Of a stretch of DNA of 64,000 nt, positions 7,717 through 15,590 are shown piece after piece. The notes beneath the pieces were generated by a model. It was not told the origin of the DNA, searched no databases, and saw only the letters and a program-made list of their open reading frames with translations. The stretch comes from G963663315 sp965231905 (GTDB lineage Bacteria > Pseudomonadota > Gammaproteobacteria > Arenicellales > Poriferihabitantaceae). Location of the stretch: NCBI GenBank assembly GCA_965231905.1, contig CBDDOO010000001.1, positions 806,001 through 870,000 on the forward strand. The letters are read 5' to 3'. Every line of letters starts with the position of its first letter. Position 1 is the stretch's first letter. Made by a program: the position numbers and the translations under genes.

Positions 7717-8379
7717 TTATAAATCCAGTTCGATTTCTTTTGATGTTATTTTTTCTTTCAGCAAATTCTGCGCGAACGTCCGTATTATTCTCAGCCTTCC
7801 AGGACCCAGGTCTTCATAAATGTGATAAGGCGGTGAAGACAGGATTCCACAGATGGAGTCCAGTCTGCGGTCTTTCAATACAAGATCACAAGCCGCTCGG
7901 CACCAGTTGGGCCATGCTTCAACGGCGAACGACATATCTTCATAGTCCCTGGCTTGCTCCCGGTCGAAACAGGCTTCAATTTTTGTGACCATCAAATCAA
8001 TTGGATGAGCCACCAATACCCCATTTGGCGCCCGGTTCGAAGGTTGGGAGGGCATGGGTATCAGGTGACCACACTCCATGAATGTGATTTTAATATCGCG
8101 ACTGTCCCCCGCTATCACTGCATCAATCATGCCCCTTCCTCCCATTACCTCCCTGGCCTTTTTCATGAAGGGTAATTCGCTGACGAAGTTTTTGTCAATT
8201 ACCGGTTGAGGCGTTGCAAAATCAAAATCAGTGGATTTACGATGTCCCAGATACAAGGCAATGGCCGTTCCTCCATATAACCGCAGGTCTCCCGGCAGGG
8301 GTCCCATGGACCGCCACAGACGCAACATGTCATCGTCCATAAAATCTTCCGCCCGGTCCGGGGTGTCATTCATCCTCAT
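7717..8379 (-). CDS. AbiEii/AbiGii-like nucleotidyltransferase
   Basis: This 220-residue protein has the family core LRLYGGTAIALYLGHRKSTDFDFAT near residues 34-58, where GG and DFD are the nucleotide and metal binding residues. A PIDLMVTKIEACFDREQARDYEDMSFAVE segment follows, as in AbiEii-type toxins. AbiEii members act in abortive infection or as type IV-like toxins by adding nucleotides to tRNA. The protein is shorter than typical AbiEii (about 300 residues), and no AbiEi antitoxin gene precedes it. An AGGGGAC ribosome site lies before the ATG at 8379. A downstream unknown gene is likely in the same operon. It may be a toxin or a stand-alone nucleotidyltransferase. Confidence 0.75.
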   Translation of the reverse strand: MRMNDTPDRAEDFMDDDMLRLWRSMGPLPGDLRLYGGTAIALYLGHRKSTDFDFATPQPVIDKNFVSELPFMKKAREVMGGRGMIDAVIAGDSRDIKITFMECGHLIPMPSQPSNRAPNGVLVAHPIDLMVTKIEACFDREQARDYEDMSFAVEAWPNWCRAACDLVLKDRRLDSICGILSSPPYHIYEDLGPGRLRIIRTFAQNLLKEKITSKEIELDL

Positions 8380-8436
8380 GTCCCCTATAATCTTTCGCGG
8401 TCAGCATGCCGTGAAGTATACCATCCGGCGCGGGGT

Positions 8437-8520
8437 TCCCCGGTCAAGGCCTGCCCTCGACCTGATCCGGGGCAGCGTCCTGACCGGGGCCGGAAACAAG
8501 CTCTGTTCCTGCGATGACAA
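8437..8520. repeat. Dispersed intergenic repeat R1, copy 3
   Basis: This GC-rich stretch has the R1 core CTGCCCTCGACCTGATCCGG and a tail AAGCTCTGTTCCTGCGATGA. It fills the space between the AbiEii-like gene start and the recombinase stop codon and is similar in order to the copy at 676-733. Confidence 0.55.
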
Positions 8521-8536
8521 GGGGTTTCAATTTCTA

Positions 8537-9520
8537 TCAAAGGTATTTTGCTACCGCTCCACGCTCCGCCGTGACTCCGGCACAATAGTGCGCCACCATC
8601 TGCGATGAACGCCAATTTCCGGCAAGCATGACTTCCTGCATGGACGCGCCGCGCCGGGTCAACTCGGACGCCAGGCCGATGCGCCCTGAATGGGTCGTGA
8701 TGCGTCCTTCAACTCTTGCGTACTTTGCCATTCGCTTTACACGATAGTTAGCGGTTGCTTTACTCATGTCGCCGAATACGCAAGCATCCGGTTTTATATC
8801 CGGCAGCACGATGGCCTTCACTGCGCTGGCGCATCCGTTTTTGATCAGGCGTATATCGGTATCAAAACCGGTCTGGTTGGTTTTGCTGGTCCGAACCCGA
8901 ATCAGTAAGGCGCCCGGTATGTCCTTTGACTCCCGTATGTCTTGCCATTGCAGGGCAACCAGTTCGGATACCCGTAACCCAGCCTGGAACAACAGCCCGA
9001 TCATGGCCCGGTCAGCCAGGCCCCTTGCGGTTGCTTTCTCCATGTTTTCCCGATATTTACCACCCCGTCCGGTCGGGCGGGGGTCGCAAGCCCGCGCCAT
9101 CATCATCGCTACATCTTCGACAGTAAGTGGATCAGACTGGCCGCGCCCCCGGCTGGAATGTTCCCGGCATATCCTTTTAATCGCGGCTTCTGTCTTGCGA
9201 CCACGCGGTGATTGCCAGTTATTGGTCTTTGCCCGAAACACGGCAGCGGCGATAAACTGCTTGATCGTGGCCGGAGCTTTCCCTTCTGCTTCCAATCCCC
9301 GGACAAACACGGCCATTGTCGTATCGTCAAGCTGTCTCCGGTTTTTGGTTTTCAGCCATTCGTCAATGCGCTTGTTCAGCCTGGCATAGGTTGTTGCGGT
9401 TGATCTGCTGATGCTTCCAGCCAGGTCGTTGCACTCTTCGGAGGTAATCCCCGCGGTATCTGGCAGTCCCGGCAGCCTTATTTGTGCGGTCATGGTCATA
9501 GTGTCACTTGTTTGTTTCAT
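8537..9520 (-). CDS. Tyrosine recombinase / site-specific integrase
   Basis: The protein has 327 residues from the ATG at 9520, which has an AAGGT ribosome site; the longer frame to 9634 has no good start. An N-terminal SAM-like core-binding domain (SRSTATTYARLNKRIDEWL) comes first. The catalytic domain shows the first arginine in LLFQAGLRVSELVALQW, the HxxR pair in TTHSGRIGLASELTRRG, the tryptophan in GNWRSSQMVAHY and the nucleophilic tyrosine in that same stretch. All key positions are therefore present and the enzyme is probably active. It is more like integrases of genomic islands than XerC or XerD; a separate xerC is at 43394. It sits next to a 38-bp inverted copy of the sulfotransferase gene end. 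Confidence 0.86.
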   Translation of the reverse strand: MKQTSDTMTMTAQIRLPGLPDTAGITSEECNDLAGSISRSTATTYARLNKRIDEWLKTKNRRQLDDTTMAVFVRGLEAEGKAPATIKQFIAAAVFRAKTNNWQSPRGRKTEAAIKRICREHSSRGRGQSDPLTVEDVAMMMARACDPRPTGRGGKYRENMEKATARGLADRAMIGLLFQAGLRVSELVALQWQDIRESKDIPGALLIRVRTSKTNQTGFDTDIRLIKNGCASAVKAIVLPDIKPDACVFGDMSKATANYRVKRMAKYARVEGRITTHSGRIGLASELTRRGASMQEVMLAGNWRSSQMVAHYCAGVTAERGAVAKYL

Positions 9521-9596
9521 GTTTGTACCTTGATGTTGCTGGTTAGTGGGATATGACTGTATCGGAAAAGGTGGACACCTCACCTCAGTCTCCGGG

Positions 9597-9652
9597 CCAT
9601 GCCAGTAAACCCCAGGCTCATGCCGACAGCGCAACCAGATTCTGCAAGGTCA
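9597..9652 (-). pseudogene. Scrap of IS4-family transposase gene
   Basis: The segment around GCGCAACCAGATTCTGCAAG matches 15968-16022 inside the IS4 transposase gene, with a few differences upstream. Only about 55 bp remain. It lies in the gene-free gap 9521-9870 together with the inverted 38-bp repeat, a copied terminator and an R1 repeat, marking a former IS junction. Confidence 0.6.
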
Positions 9653-9692
9653 ATCTGACCCTCGTCTGAACCGCCGCTGACAAATGTGCGAC

Positions 9693-9730
9693 AGAATATC
9701 GCAGAATACGAATCAGGCGCGTTCGAGCCA
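9693..9730 (-). repeat. Inverted copy of the sulfotransferase gene 3' end
   Basis: This is the exact reverse complement of 6839-6876. It is followed by a copied terminator (9732-9769) and a 250-bp direct repeat (9778-10031). In the first copy the same 38 bp precede the same terminator and repeat but in the opposite orientation, so the switch in orientation falls at the hairpin. Confidence 0.8.
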
Positions 9731-9731
9731 T

Positions 9732-9769
9732 AAAAAACCGGATTGCATCTGACGGCACAACCCGGTTTT
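9732..9769. terminator. Copied terminator hairpin
   Basis: AACCGGATTG and CAACCCGGTT form an imperfect stem flanked by As on one side and Ts on the other, so it could work in either direction. It matches the terminators of the two inverted porins. On the minus strand it lies downstream of the PD-(D/E)XK gene. Confidence 0.55.
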
Positions 9770-9777
9770 TTTATGAT

Positions 9778-10031
9778 GACCCGTAAGGCGTAGAGCCTGC
9801 ATCGGCCCCCGATCCGGTCGAGAGCGGGCCTTGATCAAGCAGGCGGGGCACCGGCCGCCCGGTTCCGTGTTCAGGAGAAGACCTGTGGCTGGAAGTTCTC
9901 CTGATTGACGATGCTGGCGCTGCTGCCGGTGGCCCGGATGACGAACAAACCCTGTTTCTCGGCATAGAGCGCCGACTCCTCATCGGCTCTCAACCAGGCA
10001 ACCGCCCCATAAATAGTGTTTTCTCGATAAC
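9778..10031. repeat. 250-bp direct repeat, copy 2
   Basis: This matches 6921-7173. It contains an inverted R1 repeat (9801-9840) and the 3' end of the intact PD-(D/E)XK gene, so this copy is probably the source. Confidence 0.8.
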
Positions 10032-10437
10032 GGGGTTTACGGGTCGTGAACTTCTGTAAACTGATCAGAAAGTCTTTGACATCGTTCACTCGTAACGTAG
10101 TTTTGACTTCGACCACTACGACTTCCTGACCGTTTTCCGCGATAATGTCATACTCAAAATCATCACCGTAGCCTCTTTGTCCAACATTCTTGTGAGTTTG
10201 TGAAACCTTGACTCCCTTTTGCCGCAAAATCGGAATCAAATCTCCTTCCACCAGACTCTCCATCAGCCGGCCCCATTGAGTGTTAAACAAGGCTTCGGTC
10301 TTTTTAATTTGTTGGTCGGTTTCTTTCTGGCTAAGGCGAAGCTCTGCGATTTCCCGGCTGTTTCTTTTCTGGATAGCGGCAGTTTCTTTCAGGATTTGCC
10401 AGATTTCATCTGGCGTGGGTACGGCGCTGGTTGTCAT
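9871..10437 (-). CDS. PD-(D/E)XK nuclease-fold protein (DUF3782-like)
   Basis: This 188-residue protein starts at the ATG at 10437, which has an AAGGG ribosome site; an in-frame ATG at 10464 is possible. The first 70 residues form a coiled-coil (IQKRNSREIAELRLSQKETDQQIKKTEALFN). The C-terminal domain has the nuclease-fold signature GYGDDFEYDIIAENGQEVVVVEVKTTL, with D, then E-V-K. This matches the DUF3782 family of predicted restriction-endonuclease-like proteins, whose target is unknown. Such genes are common in repeat-rich genomes in many copies, and a truncated copy lies at 7013-7173. Whether it cuts DNA is not known. Confidence 0.78.
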   Translation of the reverse strand: MTTSAVPTPDEIWQILKETAAIQKRNSREIAELRLSQKETDQQIKKTEALFNTQWGRLMESLVEGDLIPILRQKGVKVSQTHKNVGQRGYGDDFEYDIIAENGQEVVVVEVKTTLRVNDVKDFLISLQKFTTRKPRYRENTIYGAVAWLRADEESALYAEKQGLFVIRATGSSASIVNQENFQPQVFS

Positions 10438-10532
10438 GGTGATATTCCCTTGTGTTTTGCCCATTATATCAGAGCGCAGACTGGAGGCGGGGTTTACTCT
10501 GAGCGCCAGTGAGGAAGCAGAGCGTCCCCATA

Positions 10533-10570
10533 AAAAAACCGGATTGTACCTGACGGTACAACCCGGTTTG
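10533..10570 (-). terminator. Rho-independent terminator after porin A
   Basis: On the minus strand AACCGGGTTGTACC pairs with GGTACAATCCGGTT and is followed by seven Ts. It lies 25 bp after the porin stop codon and is related to the terminator of porin B. Confidence 0.85.
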
Positions 10571-10594
10571 ATGAAGCAGATTGGATTGTAAGGA

Positions 10595-11629
10595 TCAGAA
10601 GTCCAGACGCACTCCGAACAGATGAGTGGTTGTATCTGTACCCTTGCCATCAGAATCAGTGCTGTGACCTTCGTACAGCAGTTTGAATCCGCCGCCTACG
10701 TTATGGTAGACACCCACGGTAATATCGCTCGGTTCGTTACCCGGGCCGCTACCATCATTGTCACGCCTGCCCGTACCGATCATGGCTGAAGTATTGCCGA
10801 AGCTGCCACCTGCCCAGAACTGGGTCGTGCTGGGTTCGGCAGCGCTATCATCATCAGGATCCTTTGACTGATTCGCTATGGAAGCCCAGTAATTACCCAG
10901 GGAAACCTTGATGGCAAGACCTGTCAGGCTGTCTCCATCCTTGGTATTGTCAATACCAGCCGCGAGAGTGATATTGTCATTCGCCGCAAAGCTGACACCT
11001 AAGGCATGTCCATTACCGCCTTCGTCAGGCTTTCCGTCCCCGGCTTGCTCCCCGTCCGCAATTTTGTCACCAGCTGCGCCTTTCTTATCTGTCTCATCCA
11101 GACGCACATCCAGTTCCAGAGAAACCGGGCCGAATGAATTGGAGTACTTGATCGTGTTGGCGGTGCGGAAAGGACCGATATGATGAGCGCCACCCACCGC
11201 GAAAGTCGGATCTACATGCACACCAACCTTGTTGTACCAAGCGCTCCACTGCTGACCGAGATCAACACTGCCGAAAGGGCCGGAAAGACCGATCTTGGCA
11301 ATACGGTTCGTGATGCCACTCGTATCTTTCTCCCATAACGACCCGTCGTCTGCTCTTGTTACTTCGTTGTTACCAGCGCCGTTGGCGGTATCCGAAACAG
11401 TCTTGAATTCGTATTGGGCAGATGCCGTCATGCCATTACCGACATCCGAACTGGCCTTGATGCCGAAACGCGATCCAACACTGACGAAATCCGTTGTGCT
11501 ATCTCCCACTTCCGGATTGACGAGCTTGATTCCCTGATGGATACGACCGTATACGGTGACATCCGCTTGAGCTGCAACGGGCGCCATAAGCGCTGCCGAC
11601 ACGGCGGTTGCAATGAGTGTTTTCTTCAT
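10595..11629 (-). CDS. Gram-negative porin (porin A)
   Basis: This 344-residue Porin_4-type outer-membrane channel has the signal peptide MKKTLIATAVSAALMAPVAAQA, mature start DVTVYGRIHQGIKLV and terminal LFGVRLDF. It is nearly the same as porin B (14636-15565) through the signal peptide, strands and the last 60 residues. It has two extra loop segments: one around NGAGNNEVTRADDGSLWEKD and one around KKGAAGDKIADGEQAGDG. The second resembles a loop of porin C. Genes A and B lie in opposite orientation, forming a roughly 1-kb inverted repeat around two AAA ATPase genes. A GAGGT ribosome site and TATAAT lie just upstream. Solute preference cannot be told. Confidence 0.9.
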   Translation of the reverse strand: MKKTLIATAVSAALMAPVAAQADVTVYGRIHQGIKLVNPEVGDSTTDFVSVGSRFGIKASSDVGNGMTASAQYEFKTVSDTANGAGNNEVTRADDGSLWEKDTSGITNRIAKIGLSGPFGSVDLGQQWSAWYNKVGVHVDPTFAVGGAHHIGPFRTANTIKYSNSFGPVSLELDVRLDETDKKGAAGDKIADGEQAGDGKPDEGGNGHALGVSFAANDNITLAAGIDNTKDGDSLTGLAIKVSLGNYWASIANQSKDPDDDSAAEPSTTQFWAGGSFGNTSAMIGTGRRDNDGSGPGNEPSDITVGVYHNVGGGFKLLYEGHSTDSDGKGTDTTTHLFGVRLDF

Positions 11630-11667
11630 TTTTTACCTCTTGAAAATTATAGTTGATACAAAACAAA

Positions 11668-11687
11668 AAAATTTATATATAAATTTT
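11668..11687. promoter_or_regulatory. 20-bp perfect palindrome upstream of porin A
   Basis: AAAATTTATATATAAATTTT reads the same on both strands. It lies 39-58 bp before the porin ATG, just upstream of TATAAT, where a regulator or alpha-subunit could bind. Porins B and C lack it. The rest of the gap 11630-12001 is AT-rich without a gene, apart from a 26-bp repeat at 11833. Confidence 0.45.
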
Positions 11688-11832
11688 GTTGCAATGTTCT
11701 GTAAGGCACCCTTCCGCCAGTTTCATCTACCAATCTACCCCGATTCGACGGGAATCCAGTGATTTTGACCGGTTTTGACATGCTTTGCAGCCATCACAAC
11801 GCGACTCTACCACATATTATACATAATTATTA

Positions 11833-11858
11833 CAAAAAATTAACAATTTTCACAAAAA
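11833..11858. repeat. 26-bp direct repeat flanking AAA ATPase gene, copy 1
   Basis: The core ATTAACAATTTTCACAAAAA is repeated exactly at 13282-13307. The two copies lie on either side of the ATPase gene at 12002-13195, in direct orientation. They could be a duplication made when the gene arrived, or binding sites. Confidence 0.6.
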
Positions 11859-12001
11859 ATTTTATTTGCCGTTCCGGGGGCAGTTTGTACGCGCTTTTGC
11901 AGAGTTCCGGCGAGGTATTGCCGGATGAACTTGTTCTGTTCACGGGCGCCCTGCCGGTGTCTGGAGCATTTGTCAGATATTCCCGCAATTATCTAAACCG
12001 C

Positions 12002-13195
12002 TCATCCAGCGGCGTTGGTTGGTTCAGGGCGTTGCCCCCGACCCTGATAGTACCCCTGTACATAAGTCATCAGGCTGGGGATACCGGGTTCGTAATCATA
12101 TCCTCTGACTTTCCAGACATAGCCCAAGTGGGAAAGATGCTCCAGGTTCTCCAGAACGCGGCCATCTGTGACGGGTTCATCAGCGCCTGCCATTCCTTTT
12201 GCAATCGCTTCTTCCAATGTGCGTTCATGCAGAGTCGAAGCGCCGCTCTGGATGAAGGTGTTCGCAAGACTCTCGGCGGCGAGCAACAATCCCATTTTTT
12301 TTATCTCGTCGAAGCGGTCCTGGTATAGTTCGTCGCGTTTGCCGGTCACCGTTGCGTCTACTTCCTGGATTGTATCTATAGTGATTTCTGTCTCCCCGGT
12401 CTGAGTCAGTCTCCGCGCCAGACAATCTCCCCAGAGTTGCAGAAAAAAGGGATAGCAATGAGCGCGTTCAACGACTTCTTCGGCAACACCGGGCGCAAAG
12501 GATATGCCCGCCTTTTCCAACGGTATCGTGATCGCCTGTCTGGCTTCATCCGGTGACAGGCGCCCCAGACGCAGTTTTTCACTGCGTTCCCAGAAGGAGG
12601 CATTGGCCTTTCCCAATGCAGTCCTCAGGTTCGGCGTGCCAGCAAGAACCAGCAGGAACGGGTTGCCTTCCTTTCGTACGATCTGGCTGGCATTCAGCAG
12701 GGATTCTGCAATCGGTGGCTTGAGTCTGTGCGCTTCGTCAATGATCAGGATAAAGGGTTTGTCCTGGCTTCTTTTCTCCAGCAATTTCCGGATCGTTGGC
12801 TTCTGCCGGGGTTTGCCTAATTGAGTTTTTCCAGCCACAACCCCGGCGCTGGCAGAAACCTCGACAGACTGGAACCAGCCCTGTATTTTTGGCTTGCCCG
12901 CTATCAACCGGTCGGACAACTCGGTCAGAGTCTCCATCTCATTCGGGGTTTCCCATAGAATATCCAGCTTCGATTTCTCTTTTTGGAGGGTCTCTTTCTG
13001 CAGGTAAGTGAGCAGAGCGGTCTTGCCGTTGCCTCGCGGGCCGTAGATGATCATGTTTTGGGCGGGGGCATCATTGCTTGTTAGATATTGGACGCAATTC
13101 CAGAAATACTCCTGTTCATGCTGGCGACCAGCCAGATAGGGAGGCAAACCGCCATCCCCCGGCCTGAACAGTTTTAACAAATCCTGATTGCTCAT
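12002..13195 (-). CDS. AAA ATPase (AAA_16/ORC-like)
   Basis: This 397-residue ATPase has Walker A GPRGNGKTA at residues 52-60 and Walker B FILIIDEAHRL with D153 and E154. A sensor-1 type strand LLVLAGTPNLRTAL follows. The C-terminal third is helical and ends in a winged-helix-like segment (VLENLEHLSHLGYVWKVRGYDYEPGIPSL). This layout resembles archaeal-type and transposition-linked ATPases such as ORC/Cdc6 and TniB relatives. No transposase gene of the Tn7 or Mu type is next to it, so a transposition role is not supported. A GAGGTG ribosome site precedes the ATG. It is flanked by 26-bp direct repeats and lies between the two inverted porin genes. The function is unknown. Confidence 0.78.
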   Translation of the reverse strand: MSNQDLLKLFRPGDGGLPPYLAGRQHEQEYFWNCVQYLTSNDAPAQNMIIYGPRGNGKTALLTYLQKETLQKEKSKLDILWETPNEMETLTELSDRLIAGKPKIQGWFQSVEVSASAGVVAGKTQLGKPRQKPTIRKLLEKRSQDKPFILIIDEAHRLKPPIAESLLNASQIVRKEGNPFLLVLAGTPNLRTALGKANASFWERSEKLRLGRLSPDEARQAITIPLEKAGISFAPGVAEEVVERAHCYPFFLQLWGDCLARRLTQTGETEITIDTIQEVDATVTGKRDELYQDRFDEIKKMGLLLAAESLANTFIQSGASTLHERTLEEAIAKGMAGADEPVTDGRVLENLEHLSHLGYVWKVRGYDYEPGIPSLMTYVQGYYQGRGQRPEPTNAAG

Positions 13196-13281
13196 TTTCT
13201 ACACCTCACCCTTGCCATCCTGCACTATCCTGCCGTAATTCAGGAACATTGTCAAAAATCGGACAAATCTCTCCTCCGTGT

Positions 13282-13307
13282 CAAAAAATTAACAATTTTC
13301 ACAAAAA
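13282..13307. repeat. 26-bp direct repeat flanking AAA ATPase gene, copy 2
   Basis: This is the same sequence as 11833-11858. It lies 87 bp upstream of the ATPase start codon, in the AT-rich intergenic space before the next ATPase gene. Confidence 0.6.
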
Positions 13308-13399
13308 TTTCTGTCCCGGCTTTTCCGTCCGTTCCCGTATAAATCAGGGATCCGTGTATCCGGCTAATTTTGCTTTTTTGCCCGGAACGGTCTGGCAGT

Positions 13400-14521
13400 T
13401 CACGTCCCGGTAACGGTCAGAACGACCCCTCCCCGGCGAATTTTATATGACTGCTTCACGAGCGGGCTGAGGATAAAATTTTCACCGTCCGGATACCATT
13501 TGCGAAATTCCTGGATACCGGCCGGATTCAATTTGTCCGGGTTGATCTTGCATTCAAATATATCAACCCGGTCGTTGCCTTTCCGTACCACAAAATCGAC
13601 TTCTCGCCGGGATTTATCCTGCCAATAGAAAATATCATCATCCGCGTAGCGAAAGCGCAAGCTGTCCAGCGCCAGATGCTCCCACAGTATTCCCCTGTCA
13701 TCGTCCCGAATACTGTTCCAGCCTTTTTCAAAGGTAACAAAACCCGTATCAAAGGCATAACATTTTGGACGACTCACGATTTCCCGTCTGCCACCGCCAT
13801 GGAAGGGCGGCAGCAGATACACCGCATGGGCAATTTGCATTGCTGCAACATGAGAGATTACCGTAGGGCGTGTGATTGATTCGATGCTGTTTGTCATTTG
13901 TGTGTAGTCCAGAAGGCCACCACTTTGCCGTAACAATAATCGAAACAAGGCCAAAAACCCCTGCCGATTACGAAAACCAAAAAGCTCCTGAATATCACGC
14001 GCATAAAAACTGTCAATCCATTCGTTAAAAAAACCAGGGTTTTTCTGATTGGCCAGAAGTGACTCAGGCAAGCCACCGTGTAACAAACGATGATCCAGAC
14101 CCGGTTTGCCAAAGGTTTTGGCACATTCTTCCCACAACACAGGGCACAGGAACAGGGTTTCTTTACGACCCGTCAGAGAATCCTGAAATTTGCCGGTTGC
14201 TGCCAGCGTTGAGGAACCTGTTGCCAGTATTTTCAACTGAGAAAATTCATCGGCAGCAATTTTTAACAGCAGGCTTGGGTCAGGCAGACGGTGAACTTCA
14301 TCAAAAATCAATACCGGTTTATCTGAATGCTCGTGCAGGAACAATTCAGGGTCTTCCAGAGACCTGACCACAGAAGGAAGGTCACAATTCATGTAAGTCG
14401 CATCCGGTAACATCCGGGTCAGTGTGGTTTTTCCAACCCGACGCACACCCGATAACCAGACAACAGACCGTCTCTGCCATGCCAGACGCAGCTTTTCCAG
14501 CCACAAGTTACGCTTTATCAT
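13400..14521 (-). CDS. AAA_14/DUF4143 ATPase
   Basis: This 373-residue protein is of the predicted AAA ATPase type with a C-terminal DUF4143 domain. Walker A is GVRRVGKTT (residues 25-33) and Walker B is VLIFDEVHRLPD with D74 and E75. The sensor strand is LKILATGSSTL. The C-terminal part holds a nuclease-like motif REVDFVVRKGNDRVDIFECK, a pattern common in this family (D...E-x-K). The family is widespread and horizontally mobile, with no settled function. The ATG is at 14521; no ribosome site is visible, but two inverted repeats sit within 40 bp upstream. A relative on the other strand is at 17152. Confidence 0.85.
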   Translation of the reverse strand: MIKRNLWLEKLRLAWQRRSVVWLSGVRRVGKTTLTRMLPDATYMNCDLPSVVRSLEDPELFLHEHSDKPVLIFDEVHRLPDPSLLLKIAADEFSQLKILATGSSTLAATGKFQDSLTGRKETLFLCPVLWEECAKTFGKPGLDHRLLHGGLPESLLANQKNPGFFNEWIDSFYARDIQELFGFRNRQGFLALFRLLLRQSGGLLDYTQMTNSIESITRPTVISHVAAMQIAHAVYLLPPFHGGGRREIVSRPKCYAFDTGFVTFEKGWNSIRDDDRGILWEHLALDSLRFRYADDDIFYWQDKSRREVDFVVRKGNDRVDIFECKINPDKLNPAGIQEFRKWYPDGENFILSPLVKQSYKIRRGGVVLTVTGT

Positions 14522-14522
14522 A

Positions 14523-14559
14523 AATGTATTTTACATTCAGACGGATAAATGTAAAACAT
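14523..14559. promoter_or_regulatory. Nested palindromes at the start of the DUF4143 ATPase gene
   Basis: AATGTATTTTACATT (14523-14537) and ATGTAAAACAT (14549-14559) are each palindromic. TTTTACATT and AATGTAAAA (14529-14537 and 14548-14556) also form a longer inverted repeat with a 10-bp spacer. They abut the ATG at 14521 and suggest an operator. The palindrome at 15682-15714 holds the same position at another DUF4143 gene. Confidence 0.5.
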
Positions 14560-14576
14560 ATTTTTCAATTTTCCTT

Positions 14577-14635
14577 CTCTGGTTCCTTCATACCTCCGGG
14601 AATTATCGACAACTATAATTTTCAAGAGGTAAAAA
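14577..14635 (+). promoter_or_regulatory. Porin upstream module, copy at porin B
   Basis: This is nearly identical to 2911-2970, differing by one A in the run before the ATG. It has TATAAT about 22 bp before the ATG, then AAGAGGT. Confidence 0.6.
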
Positions 14636-15565
14636 ATGAAGAAAACACTCATTGCAACCGCCGTGTCGGCAGCGCTTATGGCGCCCGTTGCAGCTCAAGC
14701 GGATGTCACCGTATACGGTCGTATCCATCAGGGAATCGCGCTCGTCAATCCGGAAGTGGGAGATAGCACAACGGATTTCATCAGTGTTGGATCGCGTTTC
14801 GGCATCAAGGCCAGTTCGGATGTCGGCAATGGCATGACCGCTTCGGCTCACTACGAGTTCACCACCTCTGCGGATAAACCCGGAGACGGTGTTGCCAATA
14901 CCCGTATCGCCAAAGTCGGCCTTTCCGGCGGTTTCGGCAGTGTCAACCTCGGTAACCAGTGGGGCGCTTACTATAACAAGGTCGGTGTGCATCTGGATCC
15001 GACCTTCTATGTAGGCGGAGCGAAATACTCTGCCGTAAACGGACCTTTCCGCACCGCCAACACCATCAAGTACTCCAATTCATTCGGGCCGGTTTCTCTG
15101 GAACTGGATGTGCGTCTGGATGACTCGAATGATGGAGGGGGTGATGGAAATGCCCTGGGTGTCAGTTTTGCGGCGAATGACAATATCACTCTCGCGGCTG
15201 GAGTCGACAATACCACAGATGGAGACAGCATAACGGGAGCGGCCATTCAGGTTTCTCTGGGTAACTACTGGGCTTCTGTTGCCAGCCACACGGTGGATCC
15301 TGATGGCGATGGAAACCCCGAACCCAGCACGACCCAACTCTGGGCAGGTGGTAGCTTCGGCAATACCTCAGCCATGATCGGTACGGGCAGCCTTGACAAG
15401 GATATAGGCGCCGGCGCAGGTAACGAGCCGGGTGATATTACCGTGGGTGTCTACCATAATGTAGGCGGCGGATTCAAGCTGCTGTACGAAGGTCACAGCG
15501 TTGATTCTGATGGTGCAGGCGAAGATGAAACCACTCATCTGTTCGGAGTGCGCCTGGACTTCTGA
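14636..15565 (+). CDS. Gram-negative porin (porin B)
   Basis: This 309-residue Porin_4-type channel has the signal peptide MKKTLIATAVSAALMAPVAAQA, conserved SVGSRFGIKASSDVGNGM and terminal LFGVRLDF. It is the closest relative of porin A, from which it differs mainly by shorter extracellular loops and a few strand changes. It is about 30 residues shorter than the usual size, all in loops, so the barrel should still form. Its promoter and signal region match porin C, while its body and terminator match porin A. This is a sign of recombination or gene conversion among the three copies. Confidence 0.9.
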   Translation: MKKTLIATAVSAALMAPVAAQADVTVYGRIHQGIALVNPEVGDSTTDFISVGSRFGIKASSDVGNGMTASAHYEFTTSADKPGDGVANTRIAKVGLSGGFGSVNLGNQWGAYYNKVGVHLDPTFYVGGAKYSAVNGPFRTANTIKYSNSFGPVSLELDVRLDDSNDGGGDGNALGVSFAANDNITLAAGVDNTTDGDSITGAAIQVSLGNYWASVASHTVDPDGDGNPEPSTTQLWAGGSFGNTSAMIGTGSLDKDIGAGAGNEPGDITVGVYHNVGGGFKLLYEGHSVDSDGAGEDETTHLFGVRLDF

Positions 15566-15590
15566 TCCTTACAATCCAATCTGTTTCATC

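Noticed and set aside
11759..12328. 189-codon frame on the plus strand
   Set aside because: It is antisense to the end of the AAA ATPase gene and its protein has no family features. The ATPase frame has Walker motifs and a ribosome site.
12002..13195. TniB-like transposition ATPase of a Tn7-type element
   Set aside because: No tniA, tniQ or transposon end is near, and the 26-bp repeats are direct, not inverted. Only the general ATPase family is supported.
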